13,826 bases of DNA, taken from Flavobacterium sp. Lineage in GTDB: Bacteria > Bacteroidota > Bacteroidia > Flavobacteriales > Flavobacteriaceae. Each line of letters starts with the position of its first letter. The stretch's first letter is position 1. Location of the stretch: NCBI GenBank assembly GCA_012032075.1, contig JAAURU010000038.1:1-13826 (forward strand), in the 5' to 3' direction. Position numbers and translations under genes: made by a program. Under the pieces are notes generated by a model, which was not told the origin of the DNA, did no database searches, and worked only from the letters and a program-made list of their open reading frames with translations. Positions 9,489 to 13,826 of the stretch are shown piece by piece.

Positions 9489-11826
9489 ATGCAACCATTA
9501 AATGAAATACCAACTCACAATCAAAATCACTTTAATATAAAAGAAGAGGTTGAAAAATACTTAAAACACTGGAAATGGTTTGTTTTAGGGCTTTTCTTAG
9601 CGTTATTAAGTGCATTTTTATATTTGCGTTATTCCATTCCACAATATAAAGCAGTTGCTACAATATTAGTGAAAGACGATAGAAAAGGAAATATGGCTTC
9701 AGAACTTTCTGCTTTTTCCGATTTAGGTATGATGGGTAACATGAAAAGTAATGTAGATAATGAAATTGAAGTTGTTAAATCGCGCACATTAATTGAATCG
9801 ACCATTAAAGACTTAGAATTAAATATCTCATATCTTAGTCAAGGAAGAGTAAAATGGGAAGAATTATATGAAAATTCTCCTGTGAAATGATTGTATTAAG
9901 TTCAGAAAATTATGCTTCAAAGAGTCATTTTTATAGAGTTGAAAAAGCTTCTGCAACTACATTTAACATATTTGATGCTTCTAATGCTAAAATTGGCAAT
10001 TTTAAATATGGAGAAAATTTTAAAATAGACGAAGCTTCATTAGTAGTATTAATTAATAAACCAGAATTTGTTAAACAAGACTATAACATTGGCATTCAAA
10101 TTAATCCTGTAAGTCAAGTAACAGAGGGTTATAAAAATAGATTAAATGTTGCAACTTTAAGTAAAAATACAAGTGTTATTGAATTAAGTATAGTTGATCC
10201 TGTAAAAGAAAAAGCAGAAGATTTTTTAAATACTTTAGTTGAAAATTACAATAAAGATGCTATTGAAGATAAAAAATATATTTCAGAAAACACTTCTAAG
10301 TTTATTGAAGAACGTCTTACCATAATTTCAGAAGAATTACAAGATGTAGAAAAAGACAAAGAATCATTAAGAAGACCAATCAAATTACCGATGTTGTTTC
10401 AGAAGCTGGTTTATATCTAGAAAATTCTAGTGATTTTGAGAGAATGCAAATTGAAAATGCAACCCAACTCAAAGTGGTTGAAACCATGATGAATTATGTG
10501 AATTCATCCAACAGAGGAACTTATTCCAGCAAATATTATTACTCAAGATCAAGGTGCTTCTGGTTTAATTGCCGAATACAACCAAATGGTTTTAGAAAAG
10601 AATAAACTTTTAAAAACTGCTGGTTCAAAAAATACATTGGTACAAAATTTAGATGCCAAAATAAACGCTTTAAAAGGAAGTATAAATTCAAGTTTGAATC
10701 AGTTAAAGTCTGCTTTAGTTATCAAAAAAATAATATCGCAAGACAAAATAACAGTTTTAAGTGGAAAATTATCACAAATTCCTTCACAGGAAAGAAGTTC
10801 TAGAGATATAGATAGAAAACAAGGTATAAAAGAATCATTGTATTTGTACCTTTTGCAAAAAAGGGAAGAAACAGCTATTTCACTTGCTGTTACTGCTCCT
10901 AATGCAAAAGTAATTGATGCTGCTAAAGCTTCAAAAACACCTATTTCACCTAATAGAAAGATAATTTATTTAGGAGCTTTGTTAGTAGGTTTAATTATCC
11001 CTTTTGGAATATTGTATTTGGTTTATTTGTTTGATACCAAAATTAAAACGAGAAAAGACTTAGAAAACAATACAACTTTACCATTTCTTGGTGAAATACC
11101 AAAACTAGAAACTGGACAATTAATCATTGATAGTACAAGCAGAACAAGTACAGCAGAAGCGATTCGTATTGTAAGAACAAATCTCGAATTTTTATTGACA
11201 AATGTTCCAGATGATGAAGCGAAAACTATTTTTTTAACATCAACTTATCCAAAAGAAGGAAAAACATTTATTTCGGTAAATTTAGCCTCAACAATTGCAC
11301 TTTCAGAAAAAAAGTATTACTAGTTGGTTTAGATATTCGTAATCCAAAATTAGAAGAGTATTTAGATATACCTGTTAATGGTGTTACCAATTATTTGTCT
11401 TCAAAAAACTCAAAAGCTATTCAAGACTATATTGTAAAAATTGAAGGGTTTAAAAATTTGCATGTACTTACAGCAGGAATTATTCCTCCAAATCCAGCTG
11501 AATTATTAATGAGCGATAAAGTGAGAGAAATGTTTGCCCAACTAAAAAAAGAATACGATTATATAATTGTAGATACTGCTCCAGTAAGTTTAGTAACCGA
11601 TACTTTGATAATTGCAAAATATGCCAATGCTTTTGTTTATGTGGCAAGAGCTAATTTTTTAGACAAAAGAATGCTTGAACTTCCAGAAAAATTATACAAA
11701 GAAAATAAACTACCTAATATGTCTATATTACTAAATGATACAGATGTAAAAAATGGTTATGGTTATGGTTACGGTTATGGTTACGAACAAGTTACTGAAA
11801 GAAAACCTTGGTACAAATTTTTATAA
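9489..11826 (+). CDS. Wzc-like polysaccharide co-polymerase with tyrosine autokinase (four frame breaks)
   Basis: Inner-membrane co-polymerase and BY-kinase that controls chain length and export through cycles of tyrosine phosphorylation. The reconstructed product is about 779-780 residues. Order: a cytoplasmic lead; membrane helix WFVLGLFLALLSAFLYL near residue 35; a long periplasmic Wzz-type domain with coiled coil (EELQDVEKDKESLKK, EYNQMVLEKNKLLK); second helix YLGALLVGLIIPFGILYLV near residue 500; then the kinase, with Walker A STYPKEGKTF near 585, Walker A' VLLVGLDIRNPKL near 610 and Walker B YIIVDTAPV near 694. The tail has a GYGYGYGYGY tyrosine cluster, likely autophosphorylation sites, and ends KPWYKFL. 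Frame breaks: A3 at 9885-9887 (A missing), A2 at 10369-10370 (A missing), about 10513 (one extra or two missing) and A7 at 11307-11313 (A missing). It follows the Wza-like gene and faces its probable phosphatase. Confidence 0.9.
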
Positions 11827-11857
11827 GTAGTCTTAGCTTTGGCAAACAGAAATCGTC

Positions 11858-11878
11858 ATGCTGAATTCATTTCAGCAT
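11858..11878. terminator. Short inverted repeat between convergent genes, possible bidirectional terminator or dispersed repeat
   Basis: ATGCTGAA (11858-11865) and TTCAGCAT (11871-11878) are perfect reverse complements separated by a 5-base loop. The hairpin lies 32 bases past the kinase stop and about 80 bases past the phosphatase stop, where a shared terminator would be expected. There is no strong T-tract after it on either strand. From memory, similar GTCATGCTGAA...TTCAGCATCT sequences recur between genes in flavobacterial genomes, so it may be a scattered repeat. The rest of 11827-11959 shows no gene. Confidence 0.5.
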
Positions 11879-11959
11879 CTTAAAATGTTGATTATTAGTT
11901 TAATTTAGAATCTGAAACAAGTTCATATTGACAAAAATCATTACTTTTTGGACAGCTTC

Positions 11960-12714
11960 CTATTTATTGTTAAGATTATATTTATCCAAAAATGAATTAT
12001 TAGTAATTACAGCTTCAAATTTATCTATAGATTTTATTATGATTTTATCCTTAAAAGAAAAAATATGATTTTTATGGTGAATATCAGAACCTACAAAATC
12101 AATCATTTCTTTTGCCAATAGTTTTTCGGCAATATTGCTAACATATTTTCCGTAATAACCTACACTAGAAAGCAAATTCATTTGAAATAAACAACCTGCT
12201 TTTTTTAATCTATCATACTCGCTGAAATTGGAATGAAAAAAAAATATCGTTCTGGATGTGCCAAAACAGGTTTGTAACCTTTAAGCTGTAATTCAAAAAG
12301 AATACCATACAATTGAAGAGGAGGATTTAAGTAAGACATTTCAACTAAAACATAGTTGTCTTTTAAACATAACAAAGGTTCATGCTCAAATAGTTTTATA
12401 AAATCAGCATCTAAAAAATATTCAGAAGCGCAAGAAAGTTGTAATCTATTGCTTTCAACAGGTAATTCTTTTTCTACTTTAGCTTTAGATTCTAAAATAG
12501 TTGTTGTAGAATTATCCCAAATATTTTTCATAGTATGAGGAGTAGTAATCACCTTGGTAAAACCAAAATCTAGCATTTCATTTAGTAAAAAACGAGTGTC
12601 TTCCATTATTTTGGCACCATCATCGATTCCTGGTAATACATGAGAATGGATATCCACATAACTATCTGGAATAAGTTCGAATAATTTTGGCTTAGATTTG
12701 AATAAGGAAAACAT
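11960..12714 (-). CDS. CpsB/YwqE-type PHP-domain tyrosine-protein phosphatase (one frame break)
   Basis: Metal-dependent cytoplasmic phosphatase of the PHP superfamily, expected to dephosphorylate the Wzc-like kinase and so reset polymer assembly. The reconstructed product is about 251 residues, the usual length. Metal-ligand motifs are in order: DIHSHVLPGIDDGA near residue 21, VITTPHT near 55, CASEYFLD near 95, LAHPERY near 153 and FVGSDIHH near 210. The start MFSLFKSKPKLFELIPDS fits flavobacterial members. The frame breaks in an A9 run at 12236-12244 (T9 on the coding strand). One added base gives ERYFFFHSNFSEYDRLKKA and joins both halves. The gene is convergent with the kinase gene and divergent from the ABC permease, so it has its own promoter. 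Low-molecular-weight phosphatases do the same job in proteobacteria, but the PHP motifs exclude that class. Confidence 0.9.
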
Positions 12715-12728
12715 GATTTTGTTTTTTG

Positions 12729-12736
12729 CAAAAGTA
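12729..12736 (-). promoter_or_regulatory. Probable -7 box (TACTTTTG) for the phosphatase gene
   Basis: Read on the - strand this is TACTTTTG, an exact match to TAnnTTTG, ending 14 bases before the phosphatase ATG, which implies a very short leader. There is no clear TTTG at the expected distance upstream. It sits in the divergent gap 12715-12845, which holds no gene. Confidence 0.45.
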
Positions 12737-12786
12737 CAGCTATTCTTAAAATAATTACACTAGTTTTCAAGTAAACCTATAAATTG

Positions 12787-12817
12787 TTTGTTACCTTTCT
12801 AAAAAAGTTTATTTTTG
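12787..12817 (+). promoter_or_regulatory. Bacteroidota-type promoter (TTTG, 19 bases, TATTTTTG) for the ABC permease gene
   Basis: TTTG at 12787-12790 and TATTTTTG at 12810-12817 match the -33 and -7 consensus elements (TTTG and TAnnTTTG) of the Bacteroidota primary sigma factor, with a 19-base spacer. The -7 box ends 28 bases before the permease ATG, giving a leader of roughly 20 bases. This is the best-formed promoter I see in the window and marks the permease as the start of a new transcription unit. Confidence 0.6.
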
Positions 12818-12845
12818 AAACAATTCTAAAGAATAAACCCAATCT

Positions 12846-13714
12846 ATGAATGAAATAGAACATATTGAGGAAAAATGGTTGTTTGAAATAAAACCTAAAA
12901 ACAATTTCTTTTCGCTTAATTTAAAAGAAATATGGCAATATAGAGATTTATTGTTATTATTCGTAAAAAGAGATATAGTAACGGTTTATAAACAAACAAT
13001 ATTAGGACCTTTATGGTATTTAATTCAGCCATTGTTTACATCTGTTATATTTACAATCATTTTCAATACAATTGCTGATATTCAAACTGGAGGAATTCCA
13101 CCTTTTCTTTTTAATTTATCTGGAATTATTGTTTGGAATTATTTTACTACATGTTTAACAGAAACATCAGATACTTTTAAAAAAAATGCTGCTATTTTTG
13201 GGAAAGTATATTTTCCTAGAATTATTATGCCTTTGTCGATTGTAATTACTAATTTGGTTAAATTAGGCATACAGTTTTTAATTTTTATTGGATTTTATAT
13301 TTATTATGCAATGAATGGAATGGAGAGTTCAATATCTTATGTACTATTGTTTTTCCTTTTTTGGTATTGCTAATGGGAATACTTGGTTTAGGTCTTGGAA
13401 TGATAATCTCATCCTTAGTTACAAAATATAGAGATTTAAGTTTTTTGATAGGTTTTGGAGTACAATTGTTAATGTATGTTTCTGCAGTTATGTATCCTAT
13501 GGCATTGATAAAAGAAAAACTACCTAAATTTGGTTGGTTAATAGAATACAATCCGTTAGCTTACATTGTAGAAACATCACGATATTTATTGCTTAATGAA
13601 GGAAATATTTCAGTAAATGGGTTACTTTATACAGTTGCCGTTACAATAGTTGTCTTTTTCTTCGGATTGTTAATTTTTAATAAAACTGAAAAGACGTTTA
13701 TAGATACGGTTTAG
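12846..13714 (+). CDS. KpsM/Wzm-type polysaccharide ABC transporter permease (one frame break)
   Basis: Membrane subunit of an ABC-2 exporter that would move a lipid-linked polysaccharide across the inner membrane with a Wzt/KpsT-type ATPase. The reconstructed product is about 289 residues. A cytoplasmic N-terminus (WLFEIKPKNNFFSLNLKEI) leads to the family-typical amphipathic segment YRDLLLLFVKRDIVTVYKQT and LGPLWYLIQPLF, followed by about six membrane segments and KVYFPRIIMPLS. Later come TKYRDLSFLIGFGVQLLMYV and EYNPLAYIVETSRYLL, both usual for this group. The frame breaks at a T5 run at 13350-13354; one added T gives YVLLFFPFLVLLMGILGLG. The gene has its own upstream promoter and is divergent from the phosphatase. 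No ATPase gene follows within the 112 bases left, so a partner, if present, lies beyond the window. The transported glycan cannot be read from sequence. Confidence 0.87.
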
Positions 13715-13719
13715 GAAAG

Positions 13720-13782
13720 AACGAAGTACGAGGTACAAGGTACGAGGTACGAAATACGAAGTTGGAAATACTAAGTTGAAAG
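13720..13782 (+). repeat. Degenerate 7-bp tandem repeat, consensus TACGAGG
   Basis: After the permease stop, 7-base units follow in register: ACGAAG preceded by A, then TACGAGG, TACAAGG, TACGAGG, TACGAAA, TACGAAG, TTGGAAA, TACTAAG and TTGAAAG. That is about nine copies, with the best in the middle and decay to the right. The composition (G/A-rich, CG-containing) differs from the AT-rich flanks. No reading frame or promoter is evident in 13715-13826. Confidence 0.7.
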
Positions 13783-13826
13783 TAAAAGTTTTTTAAAACA
13801 AGCAATTCCACAAATGTCTAGCTGTC

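Noticed and set aside
12356..12538. Open reading frame of 60 codons on the + strand inside the phosphatase gene
   Set aside because: It overlaps PHP metal-binding motifs on the other strand and has no family resemblance.
471..13354. Programmed frameshifting or transcript slippage rescuing the broken genes
   Set aside because: Several breaks lie at runs of two or three bases (4704, 6484, 9885, 10369) or outside long runs (6861, 10513), where slippage is not expected, and no slippery site with a downstream structure recurs.
13285..13551. Open reading frame of 88 codons on the - strand inside the ABC permease gene
   Set aside because: Antisense to membrane segments of the permease; product is Pro/Lys/Ile-rich without a motif.
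242..13714. Natural pseudogene decay of the whole locus
   Set aside because: Decay would also bring nonsense and missense changes in catalytic motifs. Only indels are seen, nearly all in short A or T runs, and all key residues are intact.
13720..13782. CRISPR array
   Set aside because: Units are 7 bases with no spacers; it is a simple tandem repeat.
1..13826. tRNA, rRNA, riboswitch, insertion sequence or attachment site
   Set aside because: I looked for cloverleaf-like segments, transposase text and terminal inverted repeats and saw nothing I could support.

Overview
The window is a polysaccharide (capsule, O-antigen or glycoconjugate) biosynthesis and export locus. It probably comes from the Bacteroidota, most likely the Flavobacteriaceae. 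The DNA is very AT-rich and ribosome-binding sites are not obvious. TAnnTTTG promoter boxes appear in intergenic gaps, the Wza-type exporter is a lipoprotein with an ITSC lipobox followed by SKK, and the Wzc-type kinase ends in a Gly-Tyr run. All of these fit flavobacteria. I cannot name a species.

Layout: 1-241 is the 3' end of an unidentified gene. 242-5639 is a tightly packed + strand operon: an EpsG/Wzy-like polymerase, a GT2 glycosyltransferase, a GT4 glycosyltransferase, a CapM/PglA-like GT4, and a PglC-PglD fusion (phosphoglycosyl transferase plus acetyltransferase, the arrangement of Neisseria PglB). 5639-6759 is a PglE-type aminotransferase and 6799-8700 a PglF/CapD-type membrane 4,6-dehydratase. 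8733-11826 holds the Wza-like export lipoprotein and the Wzc-like tyrosine autokinase. A CpsB/YwqE-type phosphatase lies on the - strand (11960-12714). It converges on wzc and diverges from a KpsM/Wzm-type ABC permease (12846-13714). The window ends in a degenerate 7-bp tandem repeat.

How the genes work together (inference from families): PglF-, PglE- and PglD-type activities would convert UDP-GlcNAc to UDP-N,N'-diacetylbacillosamine. The PglC domain would load the phospho-sugar on undecaprenyl phosphate. The PglA-like GT4, the other GT4 and the GT2 would extend it, and the EpsG-like protein would polymerise it. Wza and Wzc would export it, with the phosphatase resetting Wzc. No flippase is visible; it may lie upstream.

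The strongest direct observation is technical. Nine of the eleven complete genes are broken by single-base frame changes, 18 that I can place plus a likely one at the left edge. Most are in homopolymers and most are restored by adding one base. After correction every gene becomes a multiple of three at the usual family length, with no substitution-type stop codons. Homopolymer indel errors in the sequence explain this better than gene decay. Gene extents below are therefore given through the frame breaks. No gene-free stretch exceeds 300 bases; the longest are 11827-11959, 12715-12845 and 13715-13826.
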